Source: Clavelina lepadiformis
Taxonomy: Eukaryota > Chordata > Ascidiacea > Aplousobranchia > Clavelinidae
Direction: 5' to 3'
DNA length: 64,000 nucleotides
Assembly: GCF_947623445.1 (NCBI RefSeq)
Contig: NC_135244.1
Coordinates: 6,324,001 to 6,388,000, forward strand
In this document: piece by piece, positions 47,948-60,535 of the stretch
How the letters are laid out: every line of letters starts with the position of its first letter
How positions within the stretch are numbered: the stretch's first letter is position 1
Program-made: the position numbers and the translations under genes
Notes under the pieces: model-generated
Database searches by the model: none
The model's input: the letters and a program-made list of their open reading frames with translations, nothing else
Told to the model about the DNA's origin: nothing

Positions 47948-50172
47948 AATAGCTTGTTCAACGTACGTCTGTGTATGTTGTACGTTGAATTAGGAATATC
48001 TGTAGCTTTTGTATACAATGTACTGTTAGATGTAACAGAGAAAATTACTTCATCGGAAACGTCGATGCGTCGTGCAAAAGAAACAAAGATTTTAATAGAT
48101 TATAATAAGATTTTATTAATATAATAATTTTAGTACTGTATAAGTGTATATGCACAATTATGTTTAATTGCACGGTGCGTACAAGTTATATCATAAAAAC
48201 AATCGTGTATTTTAGTAATTTTTGTTCAAATTTCAATTACAAATCTTGAGTTACTCCGTTTTCTGTTTTATCGAAAGCCGTAAGTCAAAAGTATCAGGAT
48301 ATAACCCCCGTCGAGGTAGTTTGGATGTTCGGAACAAGACTAATAATTCTTTTTATCCTTGGTATAACAAATTAGGACTGCGCATTTTCGGTCAGATACT
48401 TGCTGATCAGGACGTGCAATGAGGCTCGTTGTTGTTGATGCACTAATTGTTGTAGAGTTGTGTTTTCAATAATGTTTATCCAACAACATATAAAAAACAG
48501 TGTCCTACTAATCAAAATAAAAACCTGCAGCATGCTTTCGCATTTATTTGTAAGTCAAATCTATGCAGCTATTTTTTTTTTTCAACGAAAACATCAATGA
48601 CTTTTTTGCAGAAGTCCTCTTTTTAGTGGCGATTATTGCCAGTCAGTCAGGGTCGCATTTAGTTCTTTGCCAGCGCATCGCTGCTTAGTGCCAACACAAA
48701 AATAACAATTCAGTTTTTATCTTCCGCGAATCGCAGGTTTATTTTTCAATTAATTCTCTAAAAAGAATGTTCTGGTGAGAATGTATTACAACGTAAAACT
48801 TAGCTGTAGCTGATTTACACAAAAAGGTGTATGAAAATTTGTTCATTAACAACTAAGTTACAGCACGGCCACTAAACCCAAAAACAGAAAACAAACAAAA
48901 TATAAAAGCTTCATATTTAAATCAACTTAGTCCTATCCAGCTTCATTCTCTCTGCTCCGATACTATCTTCCGTTTTATTAGCTTGTGGTTGGAAACAACT
49001 CTATCACATTGTTTAATGCGTATTGCGGTACTACCTTTGTGAAGTCAAATGCGGCATGACTATTTCAGCAAGTTTTCAGGGGGGTGTTTGCCAAGGAAAA
49101 AACACACTCATATTTTACGGTTTATGAAACTTTCACTATGTGAATTAAGGTATTGCCGCACTACAAATCTATATTTCAGCGATTTTCATCGCATAAACGC
49201 TTGATGTGAATAGCGTCGTCAAGGAAGTACCATTTTTCCACAACAAACACTGTTCTTAATTAATGCAAACAGACGGATACCTGTTTTGCTCCCGAAACAG
49301 TTTCTTTACTATTTAAAATCTTTATGAAAACATGTTTCATAATATTTCTATTTGGAATCATTGTGGGTAAAAATTAGTAAAAGGTTAAGAGACCCGGATT
49401 TAATAGAACAAATATTTTCCCAGTCTTCAAGTCATGTATGTATCACGATGGTCAAGCTAGGGTTCACCATTGCTGGTTTTAGTCAACATTATTTCAAGAA
49501 AACGAAGCCTGTTTAGAATTTGTACGGCAAATCCTGAAACATTTCTGAAACAGCCTTTGTACTTAACTTATAATCACAAAACGTGTGCAATTGTGCATGC
49601 ACGTGCATACCTTAAGTCTGTAAGATTTCCGCTTCCAGGTTGCACTAGCTACAAACCTTAATCACGACTCGGGAATAATTCAAAGCACCTATAATAATGA
49701 AACCCCCTACAGGCTATAACACGCTACCCAATTACGTCAATGCTTTGAATATTTTGTAATTAGTCACTATCCCAAACTTTTAAGATTACGCACAAAATTT
49801 GATTTTCGCACTGCCATCACTTAATTATGTTGTATGAAGTTATATCAATGTTCATGTACCGGTATATTTAGGCTGCGCGTCTCAGGGCAAAAGTTAGCCC
49901 ACTGCGTTTATATTGGGGTCAGTTATTTTTCGCAATGTGATTTGGAATTGAACTAAACAGTCCTGTGTGCAGTGTTCCAATTCTTCGTACAGTAAATGCT
50001 GTAATGCGAAATAGAAAAAGGATTTGATACGTTTCTATAGCCGGAAACGCATCATCGGAAAAGTAATTTGTTTCAAGAGCACCTAACAGACACTCCTTGT
50101 TAGGTATATGCAACCTACCTATCTGTCAGTTGTTATATAGATAGGTGCAGCCATCTATAAACAACGCTAATA
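47948..50172. other. Intergenic between the second thioredoxin gene and the receptor-like gene
   Basis: The first part is the thioredoxin 3' UTR; an AATAAA occurs at 48516-48521, about 570 bases after the stop. No paired transposon termini and no supported gene are seen. The promoter of the receptor-like gene should lie in the last part. Confidence 0.4.
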
Positions 50173-52681
50173 ATGGTCATATTTGGTTTAATTTTAAAAT
50201 TACTTTTATTTCTTGAGATTCAAGGTGCTGGTCGATATGGAAATCCTGCAAGATGGGAGAAGGACAATCAAGGAGATTGCAAAAAGTGCTTAGTTGAGTA
50301 AAGATAAATCGAGATATGAGAAAATGCAGCACTTTTGTGAAAAAATAAATTTTATGAAGAATACGCTGTATGGCCCAGCAAGAAAAAAAAATGTAGCAAT
50401 AATATAAAAGGACCCTAATATAAAACATGCTGCTTTATAATTTATAAAATTTAATACTCTGTCATGTGATGCTTAACTGTCTATAGGTCGCACGCCAATT
50501 TATGTGCTCCGGCAAAGAAAGGGTCTGTGACACGGGGATTTATGAAGACAAGTTATATAAAAGTGCCTTTAAAAATCATTGCTTTGGCAAGGACCAATTA
50601 GATGAAAATACAGTGAATAAATTTCTTGCAGCAATTGAAACCGAAAAGAAAAATTGGAGACAGCCACTGAGAGTAAGTAACCTATCATTTCCTAGAGCAA
50701 ATAACCAACAAGCCTATACGGCACGATTGTTATGAGCTGATGATATCAGTGTATAAAACGACTCACAATGAATTTTCCCCTTACAACATGTGCACAGAAA
50801 TTAGTTGAAGTAATAGACGGGGTCGGCCTATGGACAGAGCCTTCGTTTATCCAGTGGACTTCGTGCAAAATGCAACCCAAGGCATATCAACGAAGATCAC
50901 TAGTTGACATGCGTGACTCCTTAGGAAACTTATCCAAAAGTGGCGATCGTTACATTAAAACAAGGCAATATGTTTGCGCAACCAATAATTCAGCTGTATG
51001 GAGAGAACAGTTCAGTTACTGCGGACCTAAAGACCAGCTGACAACACGTACAAATTGCCTCTGCACGTAAATATAGCTATAGCCTACATTTTGGCGAACA
51101 TTAACAGTTTTGCAAACACATTAATAATACTATAGCTTAGTTTTGCGAATTAACTGATCAAATTCATAAAACATTAGTCAAGTGAAGTAAATTGCAGCTC
51201 TCTTTTTGGTTTCTGTTTTACCGTACATCTTGTTTTCAGTAAAACACAAATTTCATAACACGTGAACCATGTTTGTGTCTAATAGCGACAGTATTCATGT
51301 TCTTTTGGAAACCGATCATTGTTTTGACGACTACGGATACAGCAACCCACCCTGTGAAGTTCAAACTTTTGTTTCTTGTGAATGTTCCGGAATTGCTAGT
51401 AGGCCCGTTCCTGCAACTACTTCAGTGCAAAGGCAATTCATAAATTTTAAGCTATCTTCCCTTTCTTAACTTTAAAATATGCAAAATCACAAAAAAAAAT
51501 TTTTTTTGTTATCTTTAGAAATACTACTTTTTCAACTAAAATTCTTTCTGATACCGCTTCAAAGTCATTGCTTGAAACCACTGAAGTTCACTCTGATGCC
51601 TCCATGGTGAGCAAACAGTAAAAATAGTTATCTAGATTACAGTATTCTGAAACAATTTCATATTATTTGCTGATAAATGATCAGACTTTGATCGCCTAAT
51701 ATGAAAGAGCGGGCTCTGGATTCAGTTGCTTCAACTATAGTCTACTATAAATAATAAGTTACAGAAAAGTAAACAGAGCTGCATGATTAGAATGCACTTA
51801 AGTCGTTTTTAACTCTTTATACTTTTCATTTGTATAGACATTGTTGCCTACGCAGAAAACCACCTCAAAAAGTTCCTTTCCTAACCGCAAACAAGAAGAC
51901 CTAAAAACGATTGTTACCGTTTTATGCGCATTCGTTGCCTTTTTGTTGTTCTGTATCTTTACGTACTGTGGTTGGAGATTATGTTGTAAAAAGCCAAGTT
52001 CAGTTGAAGAAGAAAATGATTCACTGGTAAATTTGCCATAATTCAATTGATTCAGTGCTCTATAAAACTAGCATACTTTTAGTCTAGTAAAGATTGCGTT
52101 TCAAAAAGTACAGTACTTGATTACGAGCGCAATCCCTGATTTTTCTTTAGCATCCCACTGACATTTCTACTGCCTACCATGACACAATCATTCGTGATCA
52201 GGAGACGACAGCAAGTCGACTTAACTCCGACAACTACTTCTCAGTCGGAGATAGACATGAAAATGCCATCTATCACACCATAGATACTTCGTTTAGGTCT
52301 CGTCAAAGACCCGAGTCATCGTCAATGGGCCCGCCTTTGCCATCACGCCTCTTCTCAGTCAGTAGTATGGTTGCAGAACTTTCGTTATGTACATCATCTA
52401 TACCGCAACGATCGGCGCATACATCAACATCGCAATGCTCTACCATTGACCCGTTTGATCAGTTAGGATCCAGAGACGCAGCTTACGCCACCATAGGAGC
52501 AAGGCAAGACTATCAAGCTTACGAAATTCCCGTTTCAGCTGCTGCTGAGTCATCGCATGGGGAAGATTTGGCGACAAACCAGTACGAATTTGCGTCCGAG
52601 AGGGAAAGGGAAGACTTACATTTCAATCGAGATTTACGAATCAATCCCCTTTACGCAACTAGTGATGATGAAGCTATATAA
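50173..52681 (+). CDS. Single-pass membrane protein, Cys-rich ectodomain and Tyr-motif tail (7 exons)
   Basis: Exons: 50173-50292, 50487-50672, 50798-51066, 51286-51432, 51519-51606, 51838-52026, 52151-52681, together 1,530 bases and 509 residues without a stop. I do not recognise the family. Residues 1-18 form a signal peptide (MVIFGLILKLLLFLEIQG). The ectodomain to ~294 has 14 cysteines (36, 39, 47, 54, 72, 125, 162, 177, 189, 191, 204, 215, 223, 225) and N-glycosylation sequons at N146, N165 and N242. A Ser/Thr-rich stalk (~229-285) precedes a membrane helix (~295-314, IVTVLCAFVAFLLFCIFTYC) with Cys/Lys at its inner edge. The ~190-residue tail carries YFSV (Y362), YHTI (Y374), YATI (Y445), YEIP (Y457) and NPLY (Y501), possible SH2/PTB docking sites. 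A surface receptor role is inferred. Weak points: the exon 1 donor (TTA|GTTGAG) and the exon 4 donor, which needs a GC donor (AAAG|GCAATT) to keep phase. Confidence 0.7.
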
Positions 52682-55266
52682 CTTTATCATTTATGGAAAA
52701 TATTAAAAGGATATATGATTGTCGTTTCTTTGCCCGCTAGTGTAGTCAAGCTTGCATTACAATGTAATATAAACCGCAGGTTTGTAGTCTGACCGTTGTG
52801 TTATTACCGTTATTGTCATTGTTTACCATATCATCGCCAATGTCCGTTACTGTTGTAGTGCCAAATGTTGACCTCCCTCTGTAATGTAACAAATTGATTG
52901 TCTGTTAAAGGATTTCCCTCAGCAGAAAACGTGCGCCTATTCAGTGGCTAAATAGTATGATACCGTAACTTTTGTAAATACATGTGCACTGGCAAACAAA
53001 ATACCGCATACAGGTCACAGGTGTTAGCCTAATTCTGTCTGTAAGTTACCTAGAATACTTGTGTATAGAGCTTATTGCGTATTAAATGAATGAATTTATT
53101 ACGTCACAACAGAGGGTCAATAGTTGGCAAGGGGTCACCGTTTGGCACGACACCGTCATTGTCATTAACGTCGTTTTTAAGCGCACCAAATGGACGTGTT
53201 CTGTAACTTACTTTCTTGCTGATGATCAAGTCAAGTCAGTAGTAAGTTGGTTGTTGGGGTTTTACTATTTTAGCTATTTGTAGATAAACAAAGAACATAA
53301 ATGTACATAAATTATTTTTTACCAACAAACCTAAGACTTGGTGGCGTGGCCATTGTCGCTACAGTTCTTTTATTAAAAGTCGAGAATATATCGTAGAAGC
53401 GTAACCCCAGGATGCCAGATTTAATGTTTTGTTTGTGAAGTCCAGAATTTTATTTATTTCGTCTAACGCTGCAAGAGTTGCGTTTCCATAACTGCTTTGG
53501 ACCTGGCCGCATAGGTTGGTGAACTTACCCACGCTTTAGGCCTACTCATCTAAGTCTAAAATATGGAAAAGGTTTCGAGTTTAATTTACCTTTGAGGCTA
53601 GTTCCTGATAGTAATAATAGCCTGCACATTTCAGGCCTAGCAACAACGTCTGCTTGCTTTAGCAGGCACTAAGATCTGATAAACCCACTGATGTCAATTG
53701 TCAGTGATGTGTGGTGAACAAACTAAATACTGTAGAAAGTTTATCGTTCACACAATAAGCAGTAAGCACAATGGCATTTATTGAACTGTTTCTGTTTGTC
53801 TGTATAGGCTTACTATAGTGTTGAAAGACTACTAGGCTATGCTATTGAAAAGTGCAGCAGTTTTGGACAAGAAATCGTGCGAGCAAAGACGCAAATTTTG
53901 TCGTGATGGCGTGCACTAATGACTCCATTCTTTGTTTATTTATTATAAATTGGTGTTTAAACGACCAGCTTTTCTTTGTTTATTATATATCAACATGAAG
54001 ACAAAAACGTCATGACGTGGACGTCTCAATGTCGATGAACTTCGTGCGTGCACGTGCCCCACTTTCCATTGGCACAGTGTAGCCTGTATGGAAAATCTTG
54101 TAATATGTCATTGCAAGACTGCAGAGTTTGGCATAGGCTAGGCGACTTAAGTCAAGTCAAGTAAAATTACTAATTTGCTCAAGTCAAGTCAAGTCATGCT
54201 AAATTATAATAATGCAAGTCAAATCAAGTCCTTCAGAGAAGAAGGCAATAATATCGCCTAACGATAAGCTAATGTAAACGTTATAATACAAAAACCTAAA
54301 TCTACCTTGTAATTTAAAACTCAGTTTAATTAAACCCTAAATGACTAAAATCATCATTTAGCATGTCCACTTCCCTTCCCCCCTTTTAATACTGGCATGG
54401 CATGAAACGTAATTTTTTTGGCGTAAATCTTCCTTTGCTAAAATGCAAGCTTTCTACATAGGTACTGCTGTACTGTAGGCCTACGTTATACTGTTATGGT
54501 CCAAAGCTCACCGTGTTAAGTAAATTATGAGGAATTATTGCCGGTTTAAGTTGTACAAAAACTTTTCTGAGTGATAGACATACCTGATATATACGGAAGA
54601 TCAAAACTGCACAATTGTCATGTTTGAAAAATATCTCTTATATATGTACCCTAAATTAGGTTTAGTATGTTTTATTTATTTTTATGCACTTCATTTGCGT
54701 ACCATTCAGCAAATTTACCTTGGATATAAATTAAGAGCCATATTTAACTAACCCAAACCTTTCTTAAGATGCTAACTGTTAGTTGTGTTAAATTGGCATA
54801 TAATTTGCTGTGATTTCTTTCGAAATCTGCCCATAAGGACAAATAACATTAATGTTATACATGTTATTTCAAAGGAATGGTTAAGGCTACAGATGAGACT
54901 AAAATGAATGCCGTATGAATGACCAGGGACATAATAAACTGTTGCAGCTCTTAGGATTTAGCTTTTTCTTTCTCATTAATTAAATCTTGAAACCATAATT
55001 TACATCATGGTATAGCGGTTAGCACCCTTAAGCAAAAAGTATACAGTTTAAGAAACTAAACTTCGATTTATAAAATATTCTTTGTTTGCAAGACTTCTAG
55101 ATTATATTAAAATTAAGCTCAACTAAATTGTGCCTTTTTGACTACTTGGAATGCTGCATTTATGACAACTTTGTCTGTTTTGTTTTGGCTAGCCTGTATG
55201 ACATCTTGATATCACTTTAAAGCATCAAGAATATTATGTATTTAGTTCAAATATAGCTTTATTAAT
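52682..55266. other. Intergenic upstream of SNAPC5
   Basis: It begins with the 3' UTR of the receptor-like gene. Around 54149-54240 there is a short patch of repeated CAAGT(CAAGT) words. Near 55015 GGTATAGCGGTTAGCACCC looks like the A-box half of a tRNA or SINE head but no B-box follows. Open frames such as 53086-53283 show no domain. No gene is supported. Confidence 0.4.
54149..54240. repeat. CAAGT-type short tandem repeat patch
   Basis: GTCAAGTCAAGT units occur three times with interruptions (near 54152, 54180 and 54222). It is a short degenerate simple repeat with no further function visible. Confidence 0.5.
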
Positions 55267-55503
55267 ATGGCTGCAAAGTTAACTGCACTGAATCAAGAAA
55301 AGGACAAATTGATGGAGATAAAACAGAAGCTCCAAGATCAGCTGCGTAGATTACAAGTCGAAGAGCTTGCACTTCGTAGCATGCTTCAAACTGGTGACGA
55401 GGATATTTCCAAATCAATTGAAACTCCTGAAGCTGAGATAAATGGATCCGAAAATAGCTTACCTTACCTACTTGATCATTCTTTTGACAATTTTCCTAGT
55501 TGA
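55267..55503 (+). CDS. SNAPC5: snRNA-activating protein complex subunit 5 (SNAPC5/SNAP19)
   Basis: This 78-residue intronless frame is mostly one coiled coil: MAAKLTALNQEKDKLMEIKQ, then KLQDQLRRLQVEELALRSML. The segment DQLRRLQVEELALRSM is nearly identical to the vertebrate SNAPC5 segment DQLNRLKVEELALQSM and begins at the same distance from the N-terminus, so the start at 55267 is right and the protein is complete. The C-terminal part is acidic, as in vertebrates, though shorter. SNAPC5 is the smallest subunit of the complex that binds the proximal sequence element of snRNA promoters transcribed by RNA polymerases II and III. It lies 504 bases upstream of the NDUFA7 ATG in the same direction. 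An ATTAAA follows the stop closely. Confidence 0.85.
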   Translation: MAAKLTALNQEKDKLMEIKQKLQDQLRRLQVEELALRSMLQTGDEDISKSIETPEAEINGSENSLPYLLDHSFDNFPS

Positions 55504-56007
55504 ATTGAAGCATTAAAAATTACAGCTGAAATTGTGTAACAGTTTAATCAAAAAGATGGGTTACAATATCTTTATTCCAGGAATTTGAACCCAAAATGCC
55601 TTCCCTGTCGTAGTCTTATCAAATCTATCAGCTGTTAAGGTTTTGTTTCTCACCAATATTCGATTATATTCATATTGTTGTCAGAACTGTTGTTTAAGTG
55701 TACATGTCCTAGATTTCCAAACTACAAAATCTCACTAATGCAGTAAAAATGCTAAAATTATTGGTTTTATGTACATTTAGTCTTTGTTTTTAATTCTTTT
55801 GCTCATATTGTGTTGAGTTGTATGATGTGTTGTTCCAACAATACTATCTATTATCTGGTGGTGATATTCCATCTTAGTCATTTTAGTTTTGTTTTAGGTT
55901 TAAGTTTTGTTAATTAACACTGAAACCAAACTGTGACACAGACTAACATATATACATATTATATGTAATATATCTGTCTGACTTCACACGTAATTTAAAA
56001 CTCAAAG

Positions 56008-59000
56008 ATGTCTCAACAAACACCTATTATTTCTGCAATTACGAAGTACTTGGGTGTGGTGAGTTATTTATGTGACTTAGTAACGAATAGAAATGTGTGA
56101 GGTTGATTTATTTAAACACTCAAGTTACCATTACTTATATTTGTTTTCTCTTTCAGAGAAGAAACAAGATGTGGCTTCGTTACAAGGATGAAATTTCACC
56201 ACGGTATTTCTCTGCACATGTCGTAACGTGATAAATAGTGTCAAGTACAATGCATCGATCACTGTTTAAACGCTTATTTTTCGTAAGCAGTTAATCTTGC
56301 TTTGCAGAACAATTCCGAAACCAAATATTCCCCCTGGTGTTAATTTCAAACTTGCTAAAAATTACTATTATACAAGAGACGAGCGAAGAAAAGCTGCACC
56401 TCCTTTTATAATTGCCAGTGCAATCCATTCTGTTAGTCCTAGAATAGAAGCAGGTATAAGGTGGGTGTTTGATTGTTTGTCAGGATGGCTGTTGTTTTGA
56501 AATTTAAGTAAACCGTACACAGTTTTAATTTTTAATCTGTTGCATTGTTGTTGTTCTATTGCACACATAAACTCTTGTTGTAAAATAACGGGAGAATAAC
56601 GAACGATAGCCATGTCCTTATCTCATTACAGTACTTGGGACATGAGTAATTTATGTATGTTTTTTTCAGTTCCGCTGGTGGGCGGTATGGAGTAGTTTTT
56701 ATTGCAGTTCTGGGTTGCGTTGTTTTTCCAAACAAAAAAAAAGTTTTTTGTGCCAAGTACAAACGCCGCTTTTTTAAAGTTCAACAGCGAATGAATTATA
56801 CTCGTATAAAGGTTGAGCACAATTAAAAAGACCACCTTACGCCAGTTAGAACAATTTCTCTAACCCGTTATCTATCTCATTACCCATTGGCCATTATACT
56901 CCCACAAATGAGCGTGTGCATGTCGAAATGCAATGGCATACTATCTGCCGTACAAAAAGACAGAAAAAATAAATTCCAGATATCCCGAAAGTGATTTGAA
57001 CTCATTTTTGATAGCCTGCTGTACTTCATTGAGGAAAGTTCAAATGATGTAATTAAGTGATTAGCTTACCAAGGGAAGGCGTTATGCCAAAGAAACTATC
57101 TTAGCTATTTGCCTCGATTTGCGTTTTCTCCCATGCCATGGATCGTATTTTTGTTTCCCAAAGTCGGTGATACGAAATCCTGTAATCCGGCCACCCCTGT
57201 TGAATTCCCACACGTACCCTGTGACAACATTTTCCTGTTTTTATTTCTCTTATTAACTCACCCTGGTACTCATTTGCCTTATAAACGAAGCGTGGTAGCC
57301 TGGTCCCTTTTAAAAAGTGTATTAGTATACGATTACTCAGTTTGTTGCTTCTCGTATCAGGCCACCACCAGCGTTTTTTGTTGTTACCGTCACGTTTTTG
57401 TGTCTTGGTTTACATCGCCCATTCATTTCGGCGACGCTGGTAAACTTTCGCAGCCGTGTCGTGCCCATCTACAAAGTGCATCTTCGCGCAGCCTAAACAA
57501 TTTCGGCTTCACCGAGACCCATACCCCAAGACTAAGCTTTTTTCTGTCTTGGTTGATCTCACGACGTGACCCCCTGTATGGGGTTCAGGGTTACGGACAT
57601 GGTGGCGCTACCCTGAATGGCGTGTGACACTTCCTTTGTTGTCTTTTGATGCATGATTTAAATTCATTCAGGATCGCCTGTGAGCTGCAGTTGCTTACTA
57701 ACAAATTACCTTGTACGACCTTCGAGTGGGAGACAGCTGATTGGATTGTAGAAACCTTGGCCAAAACACGGCTTATGTTTCGTAGCAAATTGCCATCTGA
57801 TGCTCTCTTTCTGTTCTTCTTATGACCTTGCACGTCGCTGTGTGGGGAAATAGCCCCTTTTATTTGACACTTGAGCTTCAGAACCCAATAAGGAAACCCA
57901 ACTCTTTCTCACGGGGCGAAAATAAATTTTTAGCATAGATTTTCGGGATTATATCTTATAAGTTCAACTCTTTCTAGCATCAACGAAATGCTGCTTCCAT
58001 AATTTAGGTCGTAACACTCTTGTTTCCTTTGCGTTAAAAATAAACTGACTATTACACGAAGAATAACAATGTAGACAATTATAATTTATCACTATAGTAT
58101 GCATTATTTATTTGTAAATGCATTATAAATTTGTCACGTACTTAGACACAGGGATTTCCATAAGGCTACAAAGGCGCTTAAAATTTTACTTCATTCGTAG
58201 TGCAATTATAACTTCAATGGCAATTGTGTAAACTTCTTCCCTGCTGGCAATGGGATACCACATCTAAAAAGTTTGCTTTTTTACGGGTTTGAAAAGATCC
58301 ACTTCTTAGCGTTTTCGGTATCAAACAATGCACCTGTTTCCGCTCTTCAAGTTGGCCTTGAATTGTGGCTCTTTCCAGGCGGTAGACATTTCTTGCGACG
58401 CAGTTTTGTATATTGTTATTCTCAAGCTACGTCGTTACCTGTATTTATTTACTCGTTGACAGATTTTGTCAAGTGTCGCCGGGGAATTTTGGTATTCTTC
58501 TGTGGAACGATTAGCACATAGGTTGAACGTCGATATGAAGGTTGTGGATTAGGTGAAACGATATTTACTCTAAATATCGTGTTTTAACATTCCTGTTTTT
58601 GCTTTACACGGACCGCTTGCATAATTTCTTTCGTCAGGATGATGAGTTTTCTTGTTGTTTTAGGTTTTGGTTTTGTAGACCTTCGACTTGAAAGCGTTGT
58701 TGTTTCCTTGGTTGAGCACGGACAAACAACTTCCAGGCTGTTCAAAGACTTTCGTACCCGCTGCGTCGCTTTTCTAACCTTAAGCACTGCACGTTCCACA
58801 GCGTATAAGAGATAACTAGATTTGCATGCATATTTGCCTCCGCGATTGGTATAAACAGCACCCGTAAACAGTTTTACGTCAGCCGTCGTCAAATTATCGT
58901 TCTTTTTTGACATCAAACGAACCCTCTCAAAAGACCAGAATAGCTCCCTTACATAGGGGGCATACGGTATGCGTTAATGAACTGTTTGCTCGGAGTTATT

Positions 59001-60535
59001 TTCGAGCTAACCCCAAAACATCAATCAAACGCTCATTAAAGGTACGATTCACCGCCTAATTTCCCTGGTTTGTTTGATTACTCCCCAATTTGTACCAATA
59101 TACTGCTACATCTTACTCATGCGCGCTAGCCAAGCGTTTAATGTAACGACTTTCGTTGAGTTATCGGGTTCGAGTTGTTATAACAGGAATAATATACCAT
59201 AGGTCTTTATCTGGAAGCCAGTTTTAATCAAAGCTCGTTACGTGCAGACGCCCCGTCGCCGACTGGATCTACATCAGGAGTTTTTGTCTTAATTTTGTTG
59301 ATCTTGTTTTTACTTTGCGCTAATCAACACCGCATCATTAAGCCGGAATTTGAGCAGCGCGCGCCCTCTCACTCAGCCCCCAAAAGAGCAACAAGCTGTT
59401 TAAGTCTTCCTCGGGTTGAGTTGTCCGTCGCGAAGTTTCGTTTGTGATATCACTAAGCTGTCAAAACGTCATCGCCTTTTCAATGACGTCGACATATTGA
59501 AAATTAGCGAGACGCGGGGTCAGTCGGGTTTTCAACCCGAACTACTGTGTTAATCATAAATATTGTGTCTGACATTCTATCCTTTGTGTACTTATTGATG
59601 CGATATAATAGATTAATCACAGTTAAAATCTCTGTGGGCAGCTCGCTAGATATTGTATTTAATAGTTTGTAAATTGGCCGAAAAAAATGTGTCCAGTCGT
59701 AACCCTGCCAACGCACTACAACCTTATGACTAAACTCAAACTGAAATTATGAGAAATCCATTTTATGCCCTCTTGTAAATACATACACGATTAATGGCGA
59801 TGGTTTTAGTAAAAAGGGAGCCTCTGCCGAAGGAAAAGCGTCACTCGAACTTCGGTCGAACTCCACTAGTCATCACTTAGCGTATGTAATAATTTTAAGA
59901 AGAGAATAATACAAAGACCGGTGTCGACAGACGTCTTACTTATCATCTTTACTTGTTGTGGTTGCAAAGTTGTTGAGCTTTTCGCACCAAAAACTCGTTA
60001 TCGTATACAGAGACGCTTGCACGAAAGTGTTGGTGTCGTTTCACCACATCACTCCGTCAATCAACCCGATATGGCCCGCTGATAATCTGGGCGAGACGTA
60101 TATGAAATCTTATAGCCTGGGTGACACGCTCACTATAAGGTTAGCAAACAAAAAAACTGATTTGTCAATCCTAATACGAAAGAACGAGTTTTTTATGTTT
60201 TCATCATGGCTTAAGCATGTGCGTTTGTACAAATGCGTTGCAATTCGCCCCAAACAAGGGGTGTTACTTCAGTTTAAAGCTTTTGTTTTTCCGCTCAATT
60301 TAAGCGAGAAACAGCGAAATTTTTTAAGTTAGCGCTCAAGAATTTTCCCGTATTTCATTCCGTATTATACAAAAAGGTTTACTGATTTTTTACATTTTTT
60401 ACATTTTTTAGTGAAACGACGTCTTCGGAATCAGCTGAAGTGACAAAATCCGTAGAAGATCCGGCAAAACTTCCTACCCCGGGATTTCGGCCAGTATGGA
60501 CGATATCGTCAGACGAACCTTATCAAAGAAACTAG
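56008..60535 (+). CDS. NDUFA7: NADH dehydrogenase 1 alpha subcomplex subunit 7 (complex I B14.5a)
   Basis: Exons: 56008-56058, 56157-56203, 56308-56460, 60412-60535, together 375 bases and 124 residues (vertebrate form 113). NDUFA7 is an accessory subunit of mitochondrial respiratory complex I on the matrix side. Matches in order: WLRYKDEISPRT (vertebrate LQLRYQEISKRT), IPKPNIPPGVNFKLAKNYYY with TRDERRKAAPPFII (vertebrate [21 protein letters not shown]), and the closing FRPVWTISSDEPYQRN (vertebrate IKRWELSSDQPYL). All splice joins keep phase: phase 0, then two codons split 2+1. Intron 3 is 3.95 kb while the others are about 100 bases, so the last exon is easily missed. As usual for this subunit, no cleavable presequence is evident. 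Confidence 0.92.
56461..60411. other. Large intron 3 of NDUFA7
   Basis: This 3.95-kb intron is less AT-rich than its surroundings between about 57100 and 59450. It holds several longish open frames on both strands: plus 57109-57627 and 58273-58521, minus 57591-57833 and 58584-58916. The minus frame at 58584-58916 encodes a 110-residue, very basic Lys/Arg/Thr-rich product beginning MMSKKNDNLTTADVKLF. I recognise none of them, and see no transposon termini. The region could hold a nested gene on the minus strand or a regulatory block; I call neither. Confidence 0.4.

Noticed and set aside
55008..55045. tRNA gene
   Set aside because: Only an A-box-like half (GGTATAGCGGTTAGCACC) is present; there is no B-box or cloverleaf.
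57109..57627. 172-codon plus-strand open frame as a gene
   Set aside because: It lies inside NDUFA7 intron 3, has no domain, no convincing start context and an irregular composition. Other long frames overlap it on the other strand.
59958..60332. 124-codon plus-strand open frame in NDUFA7 intron 3
   Set aside because: It has no ATG at its upstream end (it opens with GTG) and no recognisable domain; it ends just before the last NDUFA7 exon. I treat it as chance.
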